Shown: one piece after another, positions 1-8,179 of the stretch
Layout of the letters: each line of letters opens with the position of its first letter
Numbering within the stretch: the stretch's first letter is position 1
Assembly: GCA_910588245.1 (NCBI GenBank)
Contig: CAJUQP010000027.1
Location: 1 to 48,198, forward strand
DNA from: an uncultured Muribaculaceae bacterium
Lineage (GTDB): Bacteria > Bacteroidota > Bacteroidia > Bacteroidales > Muribaculaceae
DNA: 48,198 nucleotides
Reading direction: 5' to 3'
Program-made: the position numbers and the translations under genes
The notes under the pieces: model-generated
What the model saw: only the letters and a program-made list of their open reading frames with translations
What the model was told of the DNA's origin: nothing
Databases searched by the model: none

Positions 1-50
1 ATATTTGAGTATAAAATTATTCAAAAACATTCAACCGTACAAATGTACGA

Positions 51-106
51 CAACCAAAACTGATAACTGAAAACCAAAAACTGAAAACCGAAAACCGACA
101 ACTGAA
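51..106. repeat. Heptamer array, AACYGAA type
   Basis: Eight consecutive 7-nt units of the form AACYGAA/AACCRAN fill this stretch without spacer. The array lies immediately upstream of the xerD-like gene and in the same open frame, which stays open back to the TAA at 12-14. Read in that frame, three heptamers encode seven residues, giving a leucine every seventh residue (codons 60, 81, 102). No ATG occurs in that frame before 147. This is one of several unrelated heptamer arrays in the window. Confidence 0.8.
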
Positions 107-146
107 AGACAACGACTCGCTGCGCTCCGACTTCGAGGCGTACCTG

Positions 147-1004
147 ATGCTTGAGAGAAACCTCTCGGCCAATACTGCCGCGGCCTATCTCGTAGACGTG
201 TCACACCTTCTCGGCTATCTCGACAGCATAGGCGCCGACGCGGCCTCGGCAACCCCCGATAACCTTCACAACCTCCTCGCAACCGTGCGCGACCTCGGAA
301 TATCCCCGCGCTCGCAGGCTAGAATGATAGCCGGCATACGGTCCTTTTTCCGATTCCTGCGTATGGAGGGATATATCTCCGCCGATCCTTCGGAGCTCAT
401 AGAGTCGCCCAGGCTCGGACGCCGTCTGCCCGATGTGCTCACCGTGGAAGAGATCGACGCCATGATCGCCGCTCTTCCCCCGGGCAAGGAGGAGACACCA
501 CGCAACCACGCCATCATCGAGACACTTTACGGTTCGGGACTGCGCGTCTCCGAGCTCGTGGAGGCACGCATATCAAGACTCGACCTCGACCGTGCAATCC
601 TCATAGTCGAGGGCAAAGGGAGCAAGCAGCGCATGGTGCCTCTATCCCCCTCCTCCGTCGAACTCATACGCGACTATCTTCCTATGCGCCAGCGGCTCGA
701 TATAAAACCGGCCGGACAGGACATAATCTTCCTCAACCGGCGCGGCGCGCCCCTGTCGCGGGTGATGGTGTTCTATATAATCCGCGACCTCGCGGCCGCC
801 GCCGGCATTCAGAAAACCGTAAGTCCGCACACGTTGCGCCACTCCTTCGCCACACATCTCCTCGAGGGAGGCGCGAATCTGCGCGCCATCCAGGAGATGC
901 TCGGCCATGAGTCGATAGCCACTACCGAGCTCTATCTTCACCTCGACCGCTCCATGCTGCGCAACGAGCTCCTGACTCACCATCCCCATTACCGGCAATC
1001 ATGA
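147..1004 (+). CDS. xerD: Tyrosine recombinase, XerD-like
   Basis: Site-specific tyrosine recombinase of the XerC/XerD family; XerD acts with XerC at dif to resolve chromosome dimers. The N-terminal SAM-like core-binding domain covers about residues 1-90 and the catalytic domain 100-285. The full catalytic set is visible: R133 (GLRVSEL), K157 (GKGSKQR), H228-xx-R231 (HTLRHSF), H254 (LGHES) and the nucleophile Y263. From ATG 147 the protein has 285 residues, roughly 10-15 fewer than usual for XerD. The codons just before the ATG (encoding DFEAYL) look like the missing start of the first helix, so the true start may be a non-ATG codon such as CTG 120 or CTG 102. That region is occupied by a heptamer array. 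The gene converges with the next gene across a 16-bp gap. XerC is an alternative name, but a tyrosine recombinase is certain. Confidence 0.88.
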   Translation: MLERNLSANTAAAYLVDVSHLLGYLDSIGADAASATPDNLHNLLATVRDLGISPRSQARMIAGIRSFFRFLRMEGYISADPSELIESPRLGRRLPDVLTVEEIDAMIAALPPGKEETPRNHAIIETLYGSGLRVSELVEARISRLDLDRAILIVEGKGSKQRMVPLSPSSVELIRDYLPMRQRLDIKPAGQDIIFLNRRGAPLSRVMVFYIIRDLAAAAGIQKTVSPHTLRHSFATHLLEGGANLRAIQEMLGHESIATTELYLHLDRSMLRNELLTHHPHYRQS

Positions 1005-1020
1005 AATTGCCACGTAAAGC

Positions 1021-1902
1021 TTACTCGGCACGTAATCTGCCGAGCATGCGGCCCACCTCATCGACATTCATCTTGACCAAGCGGGCTATCTGGCCTATGG
1101 GAATGCCCTCTTTGTCCATCTCGAAGACCATTTCGGCCACAGCCGCCAATCTTCCCTTCTCGATCCCCTTCTCGATCCCTCTTGCCTCGGCAAAGGAAAG
1201 CTGACCCATAATGTCACGATAAGCCTTCAGATCGGCATCATATGCAAGTTTGTCTTCCGGACTTAGATTGGCATAGGATGCCATGTCCGCGAGCCGGCTG
1301 AAAAGTCTGTTCTCTTGTGTAAAAGGCATTGTTTCCATATTCTTCATATTTATAAAGACATAATACCATCTGTCCATGTCGCTCACACACTCTTCGGGAC
1401 TTACCTTCCTGAAAAGAGGCAGCTGTATGAATATATAACGTAATTTGTCTGAAATCGGCTTCTTTGTCTTCAGATCGCATAGCGCCGCATCTGTGCGGAG
1501 CTCATCGCCAAACATGTCATGTACGAAATTCATAAACGACACAACATAGACCGGATTATACCTGTACTGCCAGTCCGGACCGGTCTTGCCCTGATCGACT
1601 ATGGCTTTCGAGGCATAATATATCATCCGATCTATATAGTACGCCTGGCCGCTATTCTGCATCTCGACAGTGAACTGGCGCCCGTTGGATGACGTGCAGT
1701 GAATGTCATAGATCACCCCACGTTCTTTGCGGCGAGAACGGCTTTTCTCCTTATCGAGATAAACGAGGTCGACAATGGTGTCAAATTCCGGCTCATCATG
1801 CAGCAGACAATTGAGGAAATCGATCAGGAAAGGCTTCGATTCCTCTCTCCCGAAAATGTATTTGAAACCGAAATCGGTCATCGGATTAATATATCTTGAC
1901 AT
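1021..1902 (-). CDS. Rpn family nuclease / PD-(D/E)XK transposase-like protein
   Basis: Member of the Rpn (recombination-promoting nuclease, PDDEXK_2) family, RecA-independent DNA nucleases often annotated as putative transposases and numerous in Bacteroidales. The protein opens with the family signature (NPMTDFGFKYIFG, residues 6-18). It carries a PD-(D/E)XK-like core: D66 in VIYDIHC and E80-x-Q82 in FTVEMQN, followed by the YYIDRMIYYASK helix. Near the C-terminus are the EKG-rich linker (GIEKGIEKG) and a helical tail common in this family. Length 293 aa is normal and the frame is intact. No terminal inverted repeats or target duplications are visible around it, so it is a resident nuclease gene rather than a recognisable insertion sequence. 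Function inferred from family. Confidence 0.85.
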   Translation of the reverse strand: MSRYINPMTDFGFKYIFGREESKPFLIDFLNCLLHDEPEFDTIVDLVYLDKEKSRSRRKERGVIYDIHCTSSNGRQFTVEMQNSGQAYYIDRMIYYASKAIVDQGKTGPDWQYRYNPVYVVSFMNFVHDMFGDELRTDAALCDLKTKKPISDKLRYIFIQLPLFRKVSPEECVSDMDRWYYVFINMKNMETMPFTQENRLFSRLADMASYANLSPEDKLAYDADLKAYRDIMGQLSFAEARGIEKGIEKGRLAAVAEMVFEMDKEGIPIGQIARLVKMNVDEVGRMLGRLRAE

Positions 1903-2136
1903 ATTGGCAGGCTTTTATCTTGCGAATTTAATCAAAATAAACGGATTTTCATCATATACAGGCCATAAATTTCTATGAAATAAAGGAATGGTGCCGGTTG
2001 TCGTGGCACACGTCCATTTCAGTCGCAGGGCGTCTCCCTGAGCGGCTGAAGCGGAGGCTGTTCGTTCACATTGTTTCACAACCGGTGGCAAATCGGTTAA
2101 TTTAAGGTAATTATTCGTCATTTGTCATTCCGGCTA
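1903..2136. other. Intergenic region without a recognisable gene
   Basis: Divergent gap between the Rpn gene and the galactoside operon promoter. It contains small inverted repeats (AACCG/CGGTT near 2080-2098 and CAGGG/CCCTG near 2025-2042) but no open frame with family resemblance and no clear promoter motif for the leftward Rpn gene. Confidence 0.5.
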
Positions 2137-2167
2137 TTGCATTTTCATCAATTATTGTCTACTTTTG
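2137..2167 (+). promoter_or_regulatory. Promoter of the galactoside operon
   Basis: TTG at 2137-2139 and TACTTTTG at 2160-2167, 20 nt apart, fit the Bacteroidetes primary-sigma consensus TTTG-N19/20-TAnnTTTG. Transcription would start near 2174, about 120 nt before the chosen GH2 start codon. Confidence 0.65.
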
Positions 2168-2293
2168 TAGTAGAAAACGCAGAAGGCGTCTTGGCTTTGA
2201 TATCCATGAAAGATTGGGCATGAAATGAAAGACTCCCCGCTCGGACAACCAACCAACCCGAAAAGACAACAATCATATTTGACCAGACATATA

Positions 2294-4705
2294 ATGACAA
2301 AATTGTTCGCACTTGCGCTTGCATCTTTGATCACAGTCCCGGCGGCCTTCGCCGGCCGTTCAGACGTGCTGATAAAAGACTGGCAGTTCTCTAATGACAG
2401 TTCATCCTGGAAATCAGTCACCGTGCCTCACGACTGGGCTATCTACGGCCCCTTCGACCGCAGCAACGACCTTCAGAAAGTAACAGTGGAACAGAACGGC
2501 GAGACCGAGGCCACATGGAAGACAGGCCGCACAGGAGGTCTACCATATGTAGGCAAGGGATTCTATAAGACTATCGTAAACATACCCGACACCGCAGGCC
2601 GTTCCCTGGCCCTTCTCTTCGACGGAGCCATGAGCAATGCACATGTCTATGTCAATGGCCGCCAGGTGGCATTCTGGCCCTACGGCTATAATTCATTCTA
2701 CGCCGACATCGACGGCGCCGCGCGTCCCGGCGAGAATCTCGTGGAGGTCTCGCTCGAGAACAAGCCAAAGTCGTCGCGCTGGTATCCCGGAGCCGGGCTC
2801 TACCGCAATGTCCATCTCATAGACCGCGACAAGACACACATACCCGTGTGGGGCACTTATCTCACCACCCCCTACGTCTCCAAGGAATACGCCACCGTAA
2901 AACTGCGTACTGAGGTGGAGGGAGCGGCCAAAGGGGAGACCGTGACGCTCACCACCCTCATAAAAGACGCACAAGGGAAGACCGTGGCCAGCGATTCTCA
3001 TGACTTCAAGGTCTACCCGGGGGTAGACTTCACGCAGAATTTCATTGTGCGCGACCCTTCACTCTGGACTCCCGAGACCCCCGCGCTCTACACCGCCGAG
3101 ACCTCTGTCATAAAAGACGGCCGCACCGTCGACTCCTACTCCACCCGCTTCGGCATCCGCAGCGTCGAGGTGCGCAACGGCGAGGGTTTCTTCCTCAACG
3201 GCGAGAAACGCCAGTTCAAAGGGGTGTGCAACCATCATGACCTCGGCCCCCTCGGAGCCGCCGTCAACAAGGCCGCCCTGCGCCATCAGCTCGAGATGCT
3301 GAAGGATATGGGCGCCGACGCCGTGCGCACGGCCCACAACATGCCCGCGCCTGAGCTTGTGGAACTCTGCGACGAGCTCGGACTCATGATGATGATCGAG
3401 CCCTTCGACGACTGGGGATTCCGCCCCAAAAGCGAGAACGGCTATGGCACCATCTTCAACGAATGGGCTGAGAAAGACATGGTCAACATGCTCCGCCACT
3501 ACCGCAACAATCCTTCAGTGGTGATGTGGTCGGTGGGCAACGAGGTTCCGTCGCAGTGGGCGCCCGACGGACTCAAGGAGCTCACCTTCCTTCAGGACAT
3601 CGTGCACCGCGAGGATCCCACGCGCCCCGTCACCTGCGGCATGGATCAGGTGAAGGCCGTGACTGAGAACGGTTTTGCCGCCGCCCTCGACGTGCCGGGC
3701 TTCAACTATCGCGTCCATCTCTACAAGGATGCCTTCCCCAAGCTCCCGCAGAATGTCCTGCTTGGCTCCGAGACCACATCCACCGTCTCCTCGCGTGGCA
3801 AATATTATTTCCCCGTAGTGAAGGCGGCCGACGTGAAACGGCCCGGCAACCAGAGCAACGGATATGACGTGGAATACTGCTCATGGAGCAACATACCCGA
3901 CGATGACTTCGCCGCTGAAGACGACCTCCCCTACGATATGGGGCAGTTCGTATGGACCGGCTTCGACTATCTCGGAGAGCCCTCTCCCTATGACACCGAC
4001 GCGTGGCCCAGCCACAGCTCATATTTCGGCATCATCGACCTCGCCTCGCTGCCCAAGGATCGCTACTACCTCTACCGCTCCAAATGGAACGGCAACGACC
4101 ATACCCTCCATATCCTCCCCCACTGGAACTGGGAGGGTCGTGAAGGGGAGGTGACCCCGGTCTACGTCTACACCGACTCCCCGAAGGCCGAACTCTTCAT
4201 CAACGGCAAGAGCCAGGGAATGAGAGAGAAGAAGAAGGGCTCCGACAACCATATGGAGCGCTATCGCCTTATGTGGGACGACACGGTCTATGAGCCCGGT
4301 GAGGTGAAGGTAGTGGCCTACAATGAAGACGGCACCGTGGCCGGAGAGAAAACCGTGCGCACAGCCGGCAAGCCCCACCACCTCGTGCTGACTCCCAACC
4401 GCAGCGAGATAAAGGCCGACGGAGAAGACCTCGTCTACATCACCGTGCAGGTGGCCGATAAAGACGGCAATCTCGTGCCGACCGACGAGCGTGCCGTGAA
4501 GTTCTCCGCAAAGGGAGCCGGCAAATTTCGCGCTACCGCCAACGGCGATCCCACGAGCCTGCGTCTCTTCCACCTCCCCGAGATGGATCTTTTCTCCGGC
4601 GCGGCCACCGCCATAGTGCAGGCCGGCGACAAACCCGGCACGGTGACGTTCACGGCCACCGCCAAAGGACTTCGCCCCGCCTCCGTCACCATTCCGGTGA
4701 AGTGA
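2294..4705 (+). CDS. Secreted glycoside hydrolase family 2 (beta-galactosidase-like)
   Basis: Exported GH2 beta-glycosidase, most likely a beta-galactosidase because galK and galM follow directly. I start at the ATG at 2294: it opens a signal peptide ending about ...AAFA-G, while the longer frame from 2225 adds 23 hydrophilic residues. Of 803 residues, about 20-180 form the sugar-binding jelly roll (VPHDW, YPGAGLYRNV), 185-290 the Ig-like domain, and 295-600 the TIM barrel. Then come a DUF4982-type module and a C-terminal Ig-like domain (about 690-803, LVLTPNRSEIKADGEDLVYI). The acid/base E417 (WSVGNE) and nucleophile E493 (LLGSETTST) are present. Other GH2 specificities (beta-glucuronidase, beta-mannosidase) cannot be excluded from sequence. 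Probably periplasmic or surface located, releasing galactose for the downstream enzymes. Confidence 0.9.
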   Translation: MTKLFALALASLITVPAAFAGRSDVLIKDWQFSNDSSSWKSVTVPHDWAIYGPFDRSNDLQKVTVEQNGETEATWKTGRTGGLPYVGKGFYKTIVNIPDTAGRSLALLFDGAMSNAHVYVNGRQVAFWPYGYNSFYADIDGAARPGENLVEVSLENKPKSSRWYPGAGLYRNVHLIDRDKTHIPVWGTYLTTPYVSKEYATVKLRTEVEGAAKGETVTLTTLIKDAQGKTVASDSHDFKVYPGVDFTQNFIVRDPSLWTPETPALYTAETSVIKDGRTVDSYSTRFGIRSVEVRNGEGFFLNGEKRQFKGVCNHHDLGPLGAAVNKAALRHQLEMLKDMGADAVRTAHNMPAPELVELCDELGLMMMIEPFDDWGFRPKSENGYGTIFNEWAEKDMVNMLRHYRNNPSVVMWSVGNEVPSQWAPDGLKELTFLQDIVHREDPTRPVTCGMDQVKAVTENGFAAALDVPGFNYRVHLYKDAFPKLPQNVLLGSETTSTVSSRGKYYFPVVKAADVKRPGNQSNGYDVEYCSWSNIPDDDFAAEDDLPYDMGQFVWTGFDYLGEPSPYDTDAWPSHSSYFGIIDLASLPKDRYYLYRSKWNGNDHTLHILPHWNWEGREGEVTPVYVYTDSPKAELFINGKSQGMREKKKGSDNHMERYRLMWDDTVYEPGEVKVVAYNEDGTVAGEKTVRTAGKPHHLVLTPNRSEIKADGEDLVYITVQVADKDGNLVPTDERAVKFSAKGAGKFRATANGDPTSLRLFHLPEMDLFSGAATAIVQAGDKPGTVTFTATAKGLRPASVTIPVK

Positions 4706-4711
4706 AAATCA

Positions 4712-4947
4712 ATGCATAATGCATAATTCATAATGCATAATCTCTAAGCAATGCATAATTCATGATGCATAATGCATAATCTCTAAGCAATGCATAATTC
4801 ATGATGCATAATGCATAATCTCTAATAAATGCATAATTCATGATGCATAATGCATAATCTCTAAGAAATGCATAATGCATGATGCATGATTCATAATCAA
4901 ACCGATATTCAACCAATTATGCATTATGAATTATGAATTATGAATTA
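4712..4947. repeat. Heptamer array, TGCATAA type, with 39-bp tandem super-repeat
   Basis: Left part: TGCATAA/TTCATAA/TCTCTAA heptamers organised in a higher-order unit of exactly 39 bp, with TCTCTAA starting at 4741, 4780, 4819 and 4858. Right part (about 4917-4947): the same word in reverse complement (TTATGCA, TTATGAA). The two halves can pair into a long AT-rich hairpin. The array fills the gap between the GH2 gene and galK and does not encode a plausible protein. Confidence 0.9.
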
Positions 4948-4996
4948 AACAAACCGATTTCTCATCATTTTAAATTAACCAAATAAATCAACAATC

Positions 4997-6160
4997 ATGA
5001 CAACTGAAGAAATGCAGAAAAACCTCGAGAAGGTCTTCGCCGAGCGCTTTGGCGGCGAAGGCAACGTATATGCCTCCGCAGGCCGTATCAACCTCATCGG
5101 CGAGCATACCGACTACAACGGCGGCTTCGTCTTCCCCGGCGCCATCGATAAGGTGATCATGGCAGTCGTGCGTCCCAACGGCATGGAGAAGGTAAGGGTT
5201 TTCTCTGTCGACATCGACCAGTATGTGGAGTTCGGACTCAGGGAGGAAGACGCTCCCAAAGAGTCATGGGCACGCTATATCTTCGGCATCTGCCGTGAGA
5301 TCCAGAAGCGCGGCGGCGATGTGAAAGGCTTCGACGCTGTCTTCGCAGGCAATGTGCCTCTCGGCGCCGGCCTCAGCTCTTCGGCCGCCCTCGAGTCGTG
5401 CTTCGCTTTCGCTCTCAACGACCTCTTCAACGGCAACAGCATCGACAAATTCGAACTTGCGAAGATCGGACAGTCGACCGAGCACAACTACTGCGGCGTG
5501 AACTGCGGCATCATGGACCAGTTCGCATCCGTATTCGGCCGCAAAGGCAACCTCATGCGTCTCGACTGCCGCTCCATGGAATATGAATATTTCCCCTTCA
5601 ACCCGGATGGCTACCGCCTTGTGCTCGTCGACTCCCGCGTGAAGCATGAGCTCGCCGACTCCCCCTACAACAAGCGCCGTGAGTCGTGTGAGCGCGTGGC
5701 CAAGCGCCTCGGCATCGAGACCCTCCGCGACGCCACGATGGAGGATCTTGAGAAGATCAAGGGCGACATCACAGCCGAAGATTTCTTCCGCGCCAAATTC
5801 GTCATTGAGGAGAAAGACCGCGTGCTTGCTGTCTGCGACGCCCTCAACGCCGGCGACTATGAGACCGTAGGAAAGAAGATGTATGAGACTCACAACGGTC
5901 TTTCGAAAGACTACGAGGTGAGCTGCGAGGAACTCGACTTCCTCAACGACGTGGCAAAAGAGATGGGCGTCACTGGCTCGCGTATCATGGGGGGCGGCTT
6001 CGGCGGCTGCACCATCAACCTGCTTCCCGATTCTCTCCACGACAGCTTCGTAAAGGAGGTTTGCGCCCGTTTCAACGAGAAATACGGCCATGAGCCCCAG
6101 ATCTACGACGTGGTAATCTCCGACGGCGCACGCCTCGTGAAAGAAGCTCCCAAGGCATGA
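4997..6160 (+). CDS. galK: Galactokinase
   Basis: Phosphorylates alpha-D-galactose to galactose-1-phosphate with ATP, first committed step of the Leloir pathway (GHMP kinase family). The signature GRINLIGEHTDYNGG lies near the N-terminus, the GHMP ATP-binding motif GAGLSSSAALE near residues 120-130, the catalytic Asp is D174 in CGIMDQF, and the C-terminal glycine motif is GGGFGGC. Length 387 aa is normal. It follows the GH2 gene after a 291-bp repeat-filled gap, and its stop overlaps the start of galM (ATGA), so translation of the two is probably coupled. No galT or transporter gene is nearby. Confidence 0.97.
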   Translation: MTTEEMQKNLEKVFAERFGGEGNVYASAGRINLIGEHTDYNGGFVFPGAIDKVIMAVVRPNGMEKVRVFSVDIDQYVEFGLREEDAPKESWARYIFGICREIQKRGGDVKGFDAVFAGNVPLGAGLSSSAALESCFAFALNDLFNGNSIDKFELAKIGQSTEHNYCGVNCGIMDQFASVFGRKGNLMRLDCRSMEYEYFPFNPDGYRLVLVDSRVKHELADSPYNKRRESCERVAKRLGIETLRDATMEDLEKIKGDITAEDFFRAKFVIEEKDRVLAVCDALNAGDYETVGKKMYETHNGLSKDYEVSCEELDFLNDVAKEMGVTGSRIMGGGFGGCTINLLPDSLHDSFVKEVCARFNEKYGHEPQIYDVVISDGARLVKEAPKA

Positions 6161-7203
6161 AGACGACAAAAAGAACAGCTTCCTCCCCCATAGGGGAGGT
6201 GACCCTTTTCACCCTCACCAACGACAAAGGCGCGAGCGTGGAGCTTTCCACGCTCGGAGCCGGCGTCGTCAAGGTGTGTGTGCCCGACAAGGAAGGGAAG
6301 ATTGAGAATGTGGCCCTCTCATATGCCGACCCGGCATCATATCTCGCCGACGGCCCCTGCCTCGGCAAGGTTCCCGGACGCTACGCCAACCGCATCGCGA
6401 ACGGTAAGCTCGAGATAGCCGGGAAAGACTATCAGCTGGCCATCAACAACAGACCCAACGCGCTCCACGGCGGCCCAACAGGTTTCATGAACCGCATATG
6501 GGAAGCGGAGGAGATACCCTCGGGCGTACGTTTCACATATCATGCCGCCGATGGCGAGGAGGGCTATCCCGGCAACCTCACGGCTGTGGCTGAATACCGC
6601 TGGAGCGACGACGATGTGCTGACCCTCGACCTCTCGGCCACCACCGACGCCGAGACCGTGGTCAACCTCACCAACCATGCATATTTCAACCTCGACGGAG
6701 CCGACGCCGGATCGGTGCTCGCCCACACGATGAAGATCAACGCCTCGCGCTGGCTCCCCACCGACTCCACCCAGATTCCCACAGGCGAGCTCGCCCCGGT
6801 GGCCGGCACGCCCATGGATTTCCTCTCTTTCAAGGAGATCGGCCGCGACATCAAGGCCGATTTCGAGGCGCTCCACATCGGCAAGGGCTATGACCACTGC
6901 TGGGTGAACGACGGATATGAGAAAGGGAAGATGATCGATGAGATCGTGGTGCTCAAGGCTCCCGCCTCCGGCCGCGTGCTCACCGTCGGCTCCACGCAGC
7001 CCGGAGTGCAGATCTACACAGGCAACTGGCTCGCAGGATCCCCCCTCAATGCCTCCGGCAGAAGCTATGACGACTACGACGGCGTGGCAATAGAGATGCA
7101 GGGCTTCCCCGACGCTCCCCACCACGGCAATTTCCCATCGCAGACACTGCGTCCCGGCGAGGAATACCGCCAGACCATCCGCTTCGCATTCTCCGTGGAA
7201 TAA
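6157..7203 (+). CDS. galM: Aldose 1-epimerase (galactose mutarotase)
   Basis: Interconverts beta- and alpha-D-galactose, supplying the alpha anomer to GalK. The 348-aa protein shows the mutarotase features: NRPNALHGG in the first third, the catalytic H174 in NLTNHAYFNL, DHCWVND, and the catalytic E313 in GVAIEMQGFPDAPHH. Its ATG overlaps the galK stop codon by 4 bp. A strong intrinsic terminator follows, so it closes the GH2-galK-galM unit. No signal peptide is seen, so it is expected to be cytoplasmic. Confidence 0.96.
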   Translation: MKTTKRTASSPIGEVTLFTLTNDKGASVELSTLGAGVVKVCVPDKEGKIENVALSYADPASYLADGPCLGKVPGRYANRIANGKLEIAGKDYQLAINNRPNALHGGPTGFMNRIWEAEEIPSGVRFTYHAADGEEGYPGNLTAVAEYRWSDDDVLTLDLSATTDAETVVNLTNHAYFNLDGADAGSVLAHTMKINASRWLPTDSTQIPTGELAPVAGTPMDFLSFKEIGRDIKADFEALHIGKGYDHCWVNDGYEKGKMIDEIVVLKAPASGRVLTVGSTQPGVQIYTGNWLAGSPLNASGRSYDDYDGVAIEMQGFPDAPHHGNFPSQTLRPGEEYRQTIRFAFSVE

Positions 7204-7231
7204 TTCGCTGACACCTGACAGCGCAATCCTT

Positions 7232-7283
7232 AAAATCCCGCCCCATGAATACCTTCACGATTTTCATGGGTCGGGATTTTTTT
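7232..7283 (+). terminator. Intrinsic terminator after galM
   Basis: Two 18-nt arms (7232-7249 and 7263-7280) pair with one mismatch, and the 3' arm runs into a T tract ending at 7283. It sits 28 bp after the galM stop. Confidence 0.9.
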
Positions 7284-7284
7284 G

Positions 7285-7292
7285 TAATTTTG
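7285..7292 (+). promoter_or_regulatory. Promoter -7 element upstream of the acyltransferase
   Basis: TAATTTTG matches TAnnTTTG and begins 2 bp after the galM terminator. No good TTTG lies 19-20 nt upstream because that position is inside the terminator stem. The acyltransferase ATG is 27 bp downstream. Confidence 0.5.
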
Positions 7293-7318
7293 TAAAGATA
7301 TACTCACGGTCTTACCAT

Positions 7319-8179
7319 ATGGACAACAAGAATCCTGACTCGAACGCCCCGGAGATACGTCCGGAAGTGATAACTTACGACGACATCCGCAAGATGGTGC
7401 CGCGCCTCGACGGCCACAAGAAACTCGTCGACAACGTGCTCCATTTCCTGCGTATCGACGAGATAAACCGCATCCACAGCACCTATTGCGACACTCCCGG
7501 CGTGGAGTTCGCCCACCGCCTGATAAAGGATGAGTTCAAGTTCGACCTCCGCGTAGACAATCTCCAGACTCTCGCCGGATTCAAGGACGGCCCCTTCATC
7601 ACCGTCAGCAACCACCCCTTCGGAAGCTACGACGGCATTCTACTCATCGACATCGTCGGTGAGTTCCGTCCCGACTTCAAGGTGATGGTCAACCTCATTC
7701 TCGACAAGATTCAGGCCATGCGCGAGAACTTCATAGCCGTCGATCCCCTCAAGAGCGACGATCCGGAGAAGAAGAAGATCACCATGCAGGGCATACGCGA
7801 GGCCATGAAGCATGTGAAGCAGGGGCATCCCCTCGGCTTCTTCCCCGCCGGAGCCATGTCGAAGCTCGACTGGTCGCTCACCGTGCGCGACCGCGAATGG
7901 CAGCCGTCGATCATCCGCCTCATAAAGCAGCTCCAGGTGCCTGTGATCCCGATCTTCTTCCACGGTCATAACTCCTGGATATTCAACCTGCTCGGCATAA
8001 TCGACTGGCGTCTGCGCAGCCTGCGCCTCCCCCGGGAGGTGATGCGCGCCTACGGCCGGGAGGTGCATGTCTCCATTGGCGACCCCATATCGGTGGAGCG
8101 CCAGAACCAATGCGCCACCATCGAGGAGCTCTCGGCCCTCCTGCGCGGCGCCACCTACGATCTTAAGAAAATAAAATGA
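7319..8179 (+). CDS. PlsC/OlsA-type acyltransferase
   Basis: Lysophospholipid-type O-acyltransferase of the PlsC superfamily (putative hemolysin/OlsA branch), expected at the inner membrane. The catalytic block is VSNHPFGSYDG, a His-Asp pair with five intervening residues as is usual for this Bacteroidetes branch rather than the canonical HX4D. FFPAGAMSKLDW is the family's second conserved block and VPVIPIFFHGHNSWIF the fourth. In Bacteroidetes some members O-acylate glycine lipids (GlsA); whether this is GlsA or a phospholipid enzyme cannot be told here, and no adjacent GNAT N-acyltransferase is present. Length 286 aa. Its TGA overlaps the ATG of the sigma-54 activator (ATGA), so the two are co-expressed. 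Confidence 0.85.
   Translation: MDNKNPDSNAPEIRPEVITYDDIRKMVPRLDGHKKLVDNVLHFLRIDEINRIHSTYCDTPGVEFAHRLIKDEFKFDLRVDNLQTLAGFKDGPFITVSNHPFGSYDGILLIDIVGEFRPDFKVMVNLILDKIQAMRENFIAVDPLKSDDPEKKKITMQGIREAMKHVKQGHPLGFFPAGAMSKLDWSLTVRDREWQPSIIRLIKQLQVPVIPIFFHGHNSWIFNLLGIIDWRLRSLRLPREVMRAYGREVHVSIGDPISVERQNQCATIEELSALLRGATYDLKKIK

Noticed and set aside
147..1902. XerD-like gene plus Rpn nuclease as an integrated mobile element
   Set aside because: No attachment-site duplication, tRNA or terminal repeats are visible; both are common chromosomal genes in this group.
4741..4896. 39-bp tandem repeats resembling a CRISPR array
   Set aside because: The units abut without unique spacers, are made of heptamers, and no cas gene is in the window.
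4728..4916. Leftward 62-codon frame through the TGCATAA array
   Set aside because: A pure translation of the repeat (period 13 residues) without start context.
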